Below are positions 1 to 7,467 of a DNA stretch of 58,711 bases, piece after piece (position 1 is the first letter of the stretch; each line of letters begins with the position of its first letter). This DNA comes from Betaproteobacteria bacterium. GTDB taxonomy: Bacteria; Pseudomonadota; Gammaproteobacteria; Burkholderiales; SG8-41. The stretch spans positions 1 to 58,711 of the forward strand of contig JAQGMI010000086.1 of the NCBI GenBank assembly GCA_028292435.1, read 5' to 3'. The notes below the pieces were generated by a model. That model saw only the letters and a program-made list of their open reading frames with translations. It searched no databases and had not been told where the DNA came from. The position numbers and the translations under genes are program-made.

Positions 1-57
1 CAAAATCAAATTGTCGTTCGGATCGGGAAGCGCATTGCGTATCGCGGCGATTCGCAT
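1..57 (-). CDS. Possible start of a gene running off the window edge
   Basis: An ATG at 57-55 on the minus strand opens a frame that stays open to base 1, giving 19 residues beginning MRIAAIRNAL. Purine-rich AAGGA/AGAGGAA stretches lie directly upstream and could serve as a ribosome binding site. The reading direction matches the two receptor genes upstream. No family can be recognised from so short a piece, so this is only a candidate. Confidence 0.35.
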   Translation of the reverse strand, partial: MRIAAIRNALPDPNDNLIL

Positions 58-83
58 TTCCTCTGTTTCCTTGTCCCTGCTTT

Positions 84-114
84 CCTTCGCGTCCTTGGCG
101 TCCTTCGCGGTTCA
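84..114 (+). repeat. Interspersed GCGTCCTTGGCG repeat, copy 1
   Basis: About 30 bases built on the core GCGTCCTTGGCG flanked by CCTT(C/T)GCG units. The same unit occurs at 1191-1222 in the same orientation and at 1079-1105 inverted. This copy lies just beyond the 3' end of the first receptor gene. Confidence 0.65.
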
Positions 115-138
115 GGATTGCGTCTTCATTTGCGTAGT

Positions 139-1176
139 TTACTCCGCCCGCACACCGGTTTCTTTTACGACTTTGGCCCAGCGGGTCATCTCGGATTTGA
201 TGTAGGTAGAGAAACTCTGCGGCGTGCGTCCGACTGGCTCCGAGCCGTCGGCCGCGAATCGTTCACCGACTTCGGGCGCTTTTAACGCTTTGACGACGCT
301 GGCGCTCAATAGATTGACGATAGCGGCGGGCGTGCCGACGGGTGCAAGCATGCCGTACCAGCCGCCGACATCGAAGCCGGGAAGACCCGATTCGGCAATC
401 GTCGGCAGGTCGGGCACCGCGCGCGAACGCTGCGCCGTGCTGAGCGCGAGCCAGCGCAGGCGACCGGCTTTGACGTGCTGCACGGTGCCGATGATCGTCG
501 TGAATTGCGAATTGATTTGTCCGCCGAGCAAATCGTTTATCCCGGCGGCGCCGCCTTTATACGGCACATGGATCCAATCGATTTTTGCCATCTGCGCGAA
601 GAGTTCACCCGCAAGATGGCTCAAGCCGCCGGTACCTGACGAGCCGTACGTAATTCCGCGAGGCTTCGCGCGCGCGAGCTCGATAAATTCTTTGACCGAT
701 TTCGCCGGCACCGAAACATGCACGGTCAGGCAATACGGCTGGGCAGTGAGTTGCGAGACGGGCGCAAAGTCGCGCACGAGATCGAACGGAACTTTGATCA
801 GAGCCGGGTTGACCGTGTTCGACGCGGAAACGAGGACGACGGTGTAGCCATCGGCCGGCGACTTGGCGGCGAGCTCAAGGCCAATATTGCCAGCCGCGCC
901 GGGTCGGTTGTCGACGACGACTTGCTGACCGACGATTTCACCAAGTTTCTGCGCAACCGAACGTGCAGTCGTATCGGAGCCTGCGCCAGCGGTGAGCGGA
1001 ACGATGAAGCGGATCGGTCGGTTCGGGTAAGTGTCGGCCGACGCCGCAGATGCAGAGCTAATGCAAAGAAAAGCGTTCACCGCAAAGGACGCCAAGGACG
1101 CAAAGTAAAACCGGACACGGCTGATTCGAATGAGGCCGTTGATTCTTCGATAGTTGCACCACGTGTTCATATTCAT
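139..1176 (-). CDS. Bug/TctC-family periplasmic solute-binding receptor (1)
   Basis: This 345-residue protein is a Bug (TctC-type) extracytoplasmic receptor, a family that binds carboxylates or other small organic solutes in the periplasm. After an export signal it shows the family hallmark YPNRPIRFIVPL, a glycine-rich GAGSDTTAR turn, the VDNRPGAAG segment and the HVPYKGG motif. The ATG at 1176 gives an unusually long Arg-containing n-region. The hydrophobic core of the signal (around FASLASFAV) is encoded by repeat copy 2 (1079-1105). Purines for ribosome binding (AAAGGAA) come from repeat copy 3. A second ATG two codons later is possible. No TctA/TctB membrane genes are adjacent, as is usual for orphan Bug proteins. 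The ligand cannot be read from sequence. A second receptor lies 59 bases upstream on the same strand. Confidence 0.9.
   Translation of the reverse strand: MNMNTWCNYRRINGLIRISRVRFYFASLASFAVNAFLCISSASAASADTYPNRPIRFIVPLTAGAGSDTTARSVAQKLGEIVGQQVVVDNRPGAAGNIGLELAAKSPADGYTVVLVSASNTVNPALIKVPFDLVRDFAPVSQLTAQPYCLTVHVSVPAKSVKEFIELARAKPRGITYGSSGTGGLSHLAGELFAQMAKIDWIHVPYKGGAAGINDLLGGQINSQFTTIIGTVQHVKAGRLRWLALSTAQRSRAVPDLPTIAESGLPGFDVGGWYGMLAPVGTPAAIVNLLSASVVKALKAPEVGERFAADGSEPVGRTPQSFSTYIKSEMTRWAKVVKETGVRAE
1079..1105 (-). repeat. Interspersed GCGTCCTTGGCG repeat, copy 2 (inverted, inside signal-peptide codons)
   Basis: Same unit as at 84-114 but on the opposite strand. It lies inside the first receptor gene and encodes part of the hydrophobic core of its signal peptide. 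Confidence 0.65.
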
Positions 1177-1190
1177 TTGCGTTCGAATTT

Positions 1191-1222
1191 CCTTTGCCTT
1201 CCTTTGCGTCCTTGGCGGTTCA
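1191..1222 (+). repeat. Interspersed GCGTCCTTGGCG repeat, copy 3
   Basis: Same orientation as copy 1. It sits in the 59-base gap between two receptor genes, just upstream of the first. It forms an inverted pair with copy 2 about 85 bases away and could fold with it in RNA or single-stranded DNA. Confidence 0.6.
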
Positions 1223-1235
1223 AGAACTTTCCTTG

Positions 1236-2213
1236 TTACTCAACCCGAATATCGGCTTCCTTGATGATCTTCTGCCACTTCGCGACTTCACTCTTGATAT
1301 GTGCGCCGAACTGCTCGGGTGTGCTGCCGACTGCTTCCGAGCCGTCGGCAGCGAGCCGTCCCTGCACGTCCGCACTGTGCAGGATGCGCACGATTTCCTT
1401 GTTGAGCTTCTCGATGATGGGGCGCGCCGTCTTGGCGGGCGCGAGCACGCCATACCAGCCGGCGACTTCATAGCCGGGGACGCCGGCTTCTTCCATCGTC
1501 GGCAGGTCGGGCGCACCGGGCGAGCGTTTCTTCGTCGTCACCGCGAGCGCGCGGACGCGGCCGGCTTTGCGCTGGGTGTCGCTTTGCAGCAGCGTCGAGA
1601 ACAGCATTTGTATCTGGCCGCCGACAACATCGTTCAGCGCGGGTGCGCCGCCTTTGTACGGCACGTGAACGAGCTTGATGCCAGCGAGCGAGCACAGAAG
1701 CGCGCCCGACAGATGGCTGAGGCCGCCGAGACCGGACGAACCGTAGGTCATCGAATCGGGTTTCGCTTTTGCAATCGCGATCAATTCCTTGACCGATTTT
1801 GCCGCGACCGACGGATGCACTACAAGTGCGTAGGGCTGCGTCGTCGCCTGCGTAATCGGCGCGAGGTCGCGCGTCAGATCGTAGGGCAGCTTGTAGAGAG
1901 ATGCATTCACCGAGTGGCTCGACGAAATCATCGTCAGCGTATAGCCGTCGGGCGGCGACTTGGTTGCGATGTCGACGGCGATCGTGCCGTTGGCGCCGGC
2001 GCGATTGTCCGGCACGACCGTTTGCCCCCAGGCTTCAGTAAGTTTCATCGCGATCGCGCGCGCGGTCAGATCGGTGCCACCGCCGGGGGCGAATGGAATA
2101 ATGAGACGAATCGGTCTGTCGGGATATGCGGGTGTGCGCTGGGCATGCACCGTTTGAGTTACGTTTACGAGCAGCAATACGGCGCTGCCTGCCAACCATC
2201 GGCGGCCAATCAT
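1236..2213 (-). CDS. Bug/TctC-family periplasmic solute-binding receptor (2)
   Basis: A second Bug-type periplasmic receptor of 325 residues. The ATG at 2213 was chosen because GAGGTG sits five bases upstream and the protein then opens with a clean signal peptide ending near TVHAQ. The frame extends 60 codons further upstream without signal-like sequence. Family motifs include YPDRPIRLIIPF, PGGGTDLTAR, DNRAGANG and HVPYKGGAP. It reads toward the first receptor and has clear similarity to it, so the pair may be a tandem duplication that has diverged. Ligand unknown; carboxylates are typical for the family. Confidence 0.92.
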   Translation of the reverse strand: MIGRRWLAGSAVLLLVNVTQTVHAQRTPAYPDRPIRLIIPFAPGGGTDLTARAIAMKLTEAWGQTVVPDNRAGANGTIAVDIATKSPPDGYTLTMISSSHSVNASLYKLPYDLTRDLAPITQATTQPYALVVHPSVAAKSVKELIAIAKAKPDSMTYGSSGLGGLSHLSGALLCSLAGIKLVHVPYKGGAPALNDVVGGQIQMLFSTLLQSDTQRKAGRVRALAVTTKKRSPGAPDLPTMEEAGVPGYEVAGWYGVLAPAKTARPIIEKLNKEIVRILHSADVQGRLAADGSEAVGSTPEQFGAHIKSEVAKWQKIIKEADIRVE

Positions 2214-2428
2214 TTTCACCTCGTCTATCTGAGAATATTGAGCGCTGCGTAAATGCAGCACCTGCGGGATACAGGGTAATTTTACCCGTTGTAGAACTCG
2301 TTGCGATTTATGGGAGGCGCAAGGGCGCATTCGTTGCGCGCAAGGCGGCGTGCTAACATGAATTTCAATTGTTGCGCTGACCGTCAGAGTCATCCGGCAA
2401 ACACGAATAATTTGCGTGAGGAGGTCAC

Positions 2429-3550
2429 ATGAATCGCCGGCAACGCAGTCATGGCATCGTGCGCGTCATTGCAGTTCTTGGCGCCGCACTCATAACCGGA
2501 TGCACGAGTATGCCTTCCGGTCCGTTAACGATTACGGAGCAGGGCAGTTTCTTCGTCGCGGGCCGCAAGGTGCAGGCCCCCGGCAATTACGATCCGACGA
2601 AGTCGGCGGCCGGCGCCGATGAAGGCCAGGCGTTCTGGGTCGATCAGATGTATGTGCAGTATCAGATTCCGCAAAATCGACGCAGGCTGCCGCTCATCCT
2701 CGTGCATGGCGGCAGCGGCACCGGGCGCGTGTGGGAAACAACGCCTGACGGTCGCGAGGGTTATCAGACGATCATGCTGCGCCGTGGCTATCCGGTTTAC
2801 ATCGTCGATTTTCCGCGACGCGGGCGCGCCGGCTATCCCAGTTTCAACGGGCCGTTCGGCACGCTTGCCGGTGCGCCCATCGTTCAGAATCGCACGGGAC
2901 AAGCGGGAGTCCAATACGCATGGTCGCGCTGGCGGCTGGGACCGAGGTATCCGGATGTGTTCCCGGTTCAGCAGTTCCCGATGAAGGCGGTCGACCAGTT
3001 CATGCAGCACCTGGTGCCGACCGTGTCGGACGATGCAGAAATCATCAGTAGCGCGCTGGTTGCGCTGGTCGACAAGATCGGCCCCGCGATCATCGTCACA
3101 CACTCGCAATCCGGGCTCTTTGGCTGGCTCGCGGGCGCGCGTTCGCCGTACGTCAAAGGCATCGTTGCTTACGAGCCGGGTTTCGTATTTCCACAAGGCG
3201 CTGTGCCGCCGGTTGTCCCGCTGTTCAAAGGGAGCCAGCCTTCAGGCACGCCGGTAACCGCCGCCGAGTTCGCGCGCCTCGCGCAAATTCCGATTCAGGT
3301 CGTGTATGGCGACAACATTCCGAAGCAGCCGATCCCCGATCTGGTCGCGGACGGACGGCGCGCGCAAGTCGTTACTTCACACATGTTCGTCGACGCGCTC
3401 GCCAAACAGGGCGGCAATGCGCGCGTGCTGCATCTGCCTGACGCCGGCCTTTTCGGAAACTCGCACTTCATGTTTTCCGATTTGAACAACGTCGAGGTAG
3501 CAGACCAGCTTTCGTCGTTCCTCGAAAGTCAGGGACTCGCCGCGCGCTGA
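2429..3550 (+). CDS. Alpha/beta-hydrolase lipoprotein
   Basis: A 373-residue protein starting at an ATG preceded by GAGGAGG. The N-terminus has a lipobox (LITGC, Cys25), so it should be lipid-anchored in the envelope. An alpha/beta-hydrolase fold is indicated by the oxyanion-hole strand LILVHGGSGTG near residue 90, the nucleophile elbow THSQSG near residue 225, and a C-terminal His in GNSHFMF. Substrate is unknown; esters or lactones are possible by fold. It is divergent from the receptor pair and convergent with the UGSC selenoprotein gene, whose stop lies 22 bases away. Confidence 0.85.
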   Translation: MNRRQRSHGIVRVIAVLGAALITGCTSMPSGPLTITEQGSFFVAGRKVQAPGNYDPTKSAAGADEGQAFWVDQMYVQYQIPQNRRRLPLILVHGGSGTGRVWETTPDGREGYQTIMLRRGYPVYIVDFPRRGRAGYPSFNGPFGTLAGAPIVQNRTGQAGVQYAWSRWRLGPRYPDVFPVQQFPMKAVDQFMQHLVPTVSDDAEIISSALVALVDKIGPAIIVTHSQSGLFGWLAGARSPYVKGIVAYEPGFVFPQGAVPPVVPLFKGSQPSGTPVTAAEFARLAQIPIQVVYGDNIPKQPIPDLVADGRRAQVVTSHMFVDALAKQGGNARVLHLPDAGLFGNSHFMFSDLNNVEVADQLSSFLESQGLAAR

Positions 3551-3572
3551 CAGATTGGCGCGGGGTTTAGAT

Positions 3573-5291
3573 TCAGCCTTTCAAAAGCTGCGTCCAGTTT
3601 TTCGGCAACTCGATCTTGCGGCTGGTGGGCGGCCCCTGCACATGATTGCTCATGTACGCGCGCGATTGATTGCGGCCCGGATCGCCGGCGACGAGGATTT
3701 CGACCATGTTCGGATCGATGATCACGTTGACGAGGCGCTGTGGATCCTTTGATTCGGTGTATGAAGGCGGCAGGATTTCGTCGCGCACGAGGTTTTCGAA
3801 GCTGAACGTCGGCGTGCTCGTCATGCGCGCGTAGTGAGTCGCGCGCTCGGCGGTAACTTTGATGTTGTCGTACAGGTACTGCCGCACCTGGTCTTTCGTC
3901 CATTCTTTGGCGATCACGCCGGCGATGCTGGGGCCCGCAATGATGAGCGGACTCCACAGGCCGGTCTTGAAACCGGTGTGCGCCCAATAAGTAAAACTGC
4001 CGCCGATGACTTCGGCCCATTGCTGCACATGTGTTTTTGCGTCGTCGCCGCCGCTGTACATCGGCGACGTGATGGCGACGACGCTGTGCACGGTGACGAC
4101 GTTCTCGCCCTTTTTGAAACCGCGGTCCTCGCCATAAGACGTCCAGCCGACTGCGCGCGCGCTGTCTTCATCCTCGGCCATCGCGACGAGAAAGCTCTGG
4201 CCGATGCTGCATTTATCGCCGGCGCCGGGCGGAACGCGAAAGCCGCAGATGTTGCGCAGATACATGCGCACGAAACGGCCGATGCTGGTGTTTGCCTGGC
4301 GGCCGACGCGCATCATGCCCTGGCCGTAGTTGAAGTCGAGCTCTTTGACGATCGGACCGTTGACGATAACGACCGGCTCCCAGCCCGGCGTCGAGCCCGA
4401 ATCTTCGATGCGGTATTTCTGATCGCTCATCGCGTCGATGATCGAGATCAGCACCGGCATGTATTCTGGGCGGCAACCCGACATCACGCCGGTGATCGCG
4501 ATGCTCAGGATCGAGCCCTCGCGGCCTTCCTGCGGCAGCACGCGAATGACGTCGCTCTCTTTGCGGTCGGTAAATTTCAGGAATGCATCGACGCGCTCGC
4601 GCGTCGGCGGCACGATGGGCAGACCGTCAGTCCACAGTTGCTTGTAAAAATGTTCCTGGACCTGGTCGTACGTGCCGCTCATGACGATGGAGCCAGCAGC
4701 TGGCTCGACTTCGGTATTTAAATCGGGTGGCGCTTCGCCGGTAAGACCGCGCAGAATGCCGGGCGCTAATTCTTCCTCGACTTTGCGCCGCAATTCAGCT
4801 TCGCTGTCGACCATTGGCGCGCCTGGATAGACGCCGATGGCGAGCGGTACGCCGACGCCCTTCGTGATGACTTCAGCCTGCTTTAGAAATCCCGAACCGA
4901 TAATGGACGCGGTCGGAATGCCGAGCCGTTCGACCATCGCTGCTGCCCGCAACACGGCGGGCGTGCAGCTCCCTCAGGCGCCGATGCCGACGATTGCGGC
5001 GTCGGCTTTGAACGCTTTCAGTTTGTCGGGAATCGTCGCCGAGACTTCATGCTCGCGCGCGCCATGAAAGTTGCCGAACTCGTCATAAGTCACGAACTTC
5101 ACGCGCGGGAAGCGCTTCTTGATGTATTCGCGCACGAGCGGATAAATCGTCTCGCCGCGGAAGATCACATCCCATAGTTCGGCGACGATCTTGTCGTTCA
5201 GATCAGGGATGCGCGTCGCGGAGGCGGTGCGCTTGACGGCTTTACGCGAAAGCGGCCATAGCACGTCATATTTCGGTTCGTTGGTTGCCAT
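3573..5291 (-). CDS. UGSC-family selenoprotein (in-frame UGA at 4976-4974 read as Sec)
   Basis: Read as one gene this is 572 residues with selenocysteine at position 106. The upstream part (105 codons from ATG 5291) ends in AIVGIGA, then UGA, then in the same frame GSCTPAVLRAA and 455 more residues to a normal stop. The motif becomes Sec-Gly-Ser-Cys, which defines the UGSC family. The downstream part has no convincing start of its own: its first candidate is a GTG seven codons after the UGA, inside the conserved region. A hairpin with a GU-containing loop follows the UGA immediately. The UGSC motif suggests a redox-active selenenyl-sulfide pair. The C-terminal domain has GLPIVPPTRERVD and MSGCRPEYMPV motifs and no function I can name. 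It lies 18 bases downstream of a Bug receptor gene and in the same block as selA, selB and selC. Confidence 0.88.
4939..4969 (-). promoter_or_regulatory. Bacterial SECIS hairpin of the UGSC gene
   Basis: Four bases after the UGA the mRNA can form GCUGC/GCAGC (4969-4965 with 4943-4939) and CCCGC/GCGGG (4961-4957 with 4950-4946) around the loop CGUGUU. The upper stem and apical GU match what SelB recognises in bacterial SECIS elements. The position, directly downstream and within coding sequence, is right for bacteria. Confidence 0.8.
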
Positions 5292-5309
5292 GATTATTTT
5301 CCTTGGTGG

Positions 5310-6284
5310 CTATTGCGAATTCTGGACTCCGGCCGACTTGATGATGCGGTTGTACTTTGCGGTCTCACGCGCCAAAAACTCGACGAATTCCGGTGCTGTG
5401 CTCGCGACCACGGTCATGCCTTCGCCGGCCAGGCGTTCTTTGAGCTCAGGCGTATTTAAGACGCGCGCGGTTTCCTGCTGCAATCTGGCGATGGTCTCGC
5501 GCGGCGTGCCGCCGGCGACGAGCAGGCCGTACCAGTTTGTCATGTCGAATCCCGGAACGGTCTGCGCGATTGCGGGCAGATCCGGCGCGATCGATGAGCG
5601 CTCGGGGCTCGTCACGCCAAGCGCGCGCAGCTTGCCGCCTTTGATGAGCGGCAGGCTTTGCAGCACGTTCATGAAGTAAACCGGCACCTGGCCGCCGAGC
5701 ACGTCGACGATTGCAGCGCCCGAGCCTTTATAGGGAATATGCGTGAGCTTTACGCCCCCGGCGCTATTGAACAGCTCCGCGCATAAATGCGGCAGCGAGC
5801 CGTTGCCTGCGGAGCCGACGTTGATTTCGCCCGGACGGCTCTTGGCGAGCGCGAGCAAATCCTTGACCGACTTTACCGGCAGCGACGGATGCACGACGAG
5901 CACCAGCGGTCCCGACGCGAGATGCGAAACGGGCGCCAAATCTTTCGATTGGTCGTACGGCAGCGTTTTGTAGAGTGCGGGATTCGCCGCATAACCGGCA
6001 GGCACGATCAACATCGTGAGTCCGTCGGGCGGTGACTTCGCGACGTAAGCAGCGCCGATCGTGCCATTGGCGCCTGCGCGGTTTTCGACGATGACCGGTT
6101 GCTTCAGGTTCTCGTTGAGCTTCTGGCCGATGACGCGCGACAGGATGTCAGTGCCGCCGCCGGGGGGATACGGCGACACGACGCGCACGGTGCCCGCCGG
6201 AAAACCGGATTGCGCGTAGGTGCCGGCGGATGTAACGAGAACGACAGCGGCGGCGCAAAGCGCCGCGATTGATGTGTATTGCAT
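5310..6284 (-). CDS. Bug/TctC-family periplasmic solute-binding receptor (3)
   Basis: A 324-residue Bug-type receptor. The ATG at 6284 is preceded by GGAGG at a spacing of ten and opens a standard signal peptide ending TYAQ; the upstream frame overlaps tRNA-Sec and is rejected. Motifs include PGGGTDILSR, ENRAGANG and THIPYKGSG. It is followed after 18 bases by the UGSC selenoprotein on the same strand, so the two are probably cotranscribed. This may mean that the receptor supplies or senses a substrate connected with the selenoprotein, which is inference only. Confidence 0.92.
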   Translation of the reverse strand: MQYTSIAALCAAAVVLVTSAGTYAQSGFPAGTVRVVSPYPPGGGTDILSRVIGQKLNENLKQPVIVENRAGANGTIGAAYVAKSPPDGLTMLIVPAGYAANPALYKTLPYDQSKDLAPVSHLASGPLVLVVHPSLPVKSVKDLLALAKSRPGEINVGSAGNGSLPHLCAELFNSAGGVKLTHIPYKGSGAAIVDVLGGQVPVYFMNVLQSLPLIKGGKLRALGVTSPERSSIAPDLPAIAQTVPGFDMTNWYGLLVAGGTPRETIARLQQETARVLNTPELKERLAGEGMTVVASTAPEFVEFLARETAKYNRIIKSAGVQNSQ

Positions 6285-6330
6285 GGTGCTGCAACCTCCA
6301 TGGCCGCTTGTGCGGTCATTCTTGAGTGGA

Positions 6331-6425
6331 TGGCGGAAGAGAGTGGGAGTCGAACCCACACAGAACTGTAAACAGCCCTCACCGGGTTTGAAGTCCGGCC
6401 GCCCCACCGGGAGCGATTCCCTTCC
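6331..6425 (-). tRNA. selC: tRNA-Sec (anticodon UCA)
   Basis: This 95-base minus-strand gene, with encoded CCA (6333-6331), has the selenocysteine tRNA layout. The acceptor stem has 8 pairs (GGAAGGGA with UCUCUUCC). A long D stem is built from CGCUCC/GGGGCG. The anticodon loop reads CUUCAAA with UCA, the variable arm is long, and the T arm is GUGGG-UUCGACU-CCCAC. It sits between the reductase gene and a Bug receptor gene, directly downstream of selA-selB on the same strand. Confidence 0.97.
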
Positions 6426-6544
6426 TTTTTTTGGCTCGACTGCGATGTTATCGGCCGATCACCGGCGCGCTACGGCGCGTCCGAGTGGATACACAGCCTT
6501 CGATTGTTTCCGCTACTTGAGTTCAATTATAGGTGAACGCGCGC

Positions 6545-7447
6545 TTAGCCGCCGAGCGCCGCCTTGGCTGCCTTCGCTGCGGTTTGCCCGTCGGCAATCG
6601 CGTGCGTGAGCATGCCGCCGTAACCGGCGCGCACCGCGCCCGCCGCAAATACACCTGGCATTTTCGTTTGCAGCTGCGCATCCGTGACGAGATAGCCCGC
6701 GGCATCGCGCGCGGCATCCGCCGGCGCAAAATCGCAGGTGGGCTGCAAGCCGATGTACGCGAAGAAGCCCGCGCAGTCGATATCGCGCGTCGCGTTGCTG
6801 GAAACATCGCGCACGCGGACTTTTTGCACCATCGCATCGCCCAGGATCGCTTCGGCAACACTGTTCCACACGGGGCGGATGTTTTCGTGCTTGGCGATCG
6901 CGTCAATGAGATGCTGCTGCGCGCGGAATTTCGCGCCGCGGTGAACCAGGTGCACGCGCTTGCAGAACTCAGCGAGCACGAGCGCTTCCTGCAGCGCCGA
7001 ATCGCCGCCGCCCACGACGACAACTTCTTCGTCCTTGTACATCGGGCCGTCGCAGTCGGCGCATTGCGATACGCCTTTGTATTCGAATTCGGCTTCGCCC
7101 GGAATGCCGAGACGTTTCAATTTCGCGCCCGACGCGATGATAACGGCGCGCGCCGTGTGCTCACCGGCATCGGTCGTCACCTTAATGCCGTTGCCGTTGC
7201 GGCTAAGAGACGACACGGTCTCGGACAGGTTCTCGACGCCGAGCTCTGAAATTTCCATCATCAGGTTGGAGGCGAAGTCGGTGCCCGAGCCGGCCGTCTC
7301 GCCGTCCAGTTCATTGATGTTGACGACGAGTCCGCCGAACATCAGTGCTTCGATCGATGCGGTGCGCAAACCGCTTTGCACGGCGGCCTTGGCCGCGGTC
7401 AAGCCGGAGATGCCGGCGCCGATAACAATTACGTCAAAATTTGCCAT
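6545..7447 (-). CDS. Thioredoxin-reductase-like FAD/NAD(P)H flavoprotein
   Basis: A 300-residue class II pyridine nucleotide-disulfide oxidoreductase of the thioredoxin reductase type. It has the FAD-binding GAGISG near residue 10, the redox pair CADC at 129-132 inside SQCADCDGPM (TrxB usually has CATC), the NAD(P)H-binding VGGGDSA, and the C-terminal FAD motif GVFAAGAVR. It should pass electrons from NAD(P)H to a thioredoxin- or glutaredoxin-like partner in the cytoplasm. It lies 20 bases after selB and just before tRNA-Sec, so it is embedded in the Sec locus. The nearby selenocysteine glutaredoxin is a candidate partner, by inference. Whether it is the cell's main TrxB cannot be told here. 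Confidence 0.88.
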   Translation of the reverse strand: MANFDVIVIGAGISGLTAAKAAVQSGLRTASIEALMFGGLVVNINELDGETAGSGTDFASNLMMEISELGVENLSETVSSLSRNGNGIKVTTDAGEHTARAVIIASGAKLKRLGIPGEAEFEYKGVSQCADCDGPMYKDEEVVVVGGGDSALQEALVLAEFCKRVHLVHRGAKFRAQQHLIDAIAKHENIRPVWNSVAEAILGDAMVQKVRVRDVSSNATRDIDCAGFFAYIGLQPTCDFAPADAARDAAGYLVTDAQLQTKMPGVFAAGAVRAGYGGMLTHAIADGQTAAKAAKAALGG

Positions 7448-7467
7448 GGTTTCCTCTCAGTTTTGTC

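Noticed and set aside
5310..6407. Long N-terminal extension of Bug receptor 3
   Set aside because: It runs through tRNA-Sec; ATG 6284 has a good ribosome binding site and signal peptide.
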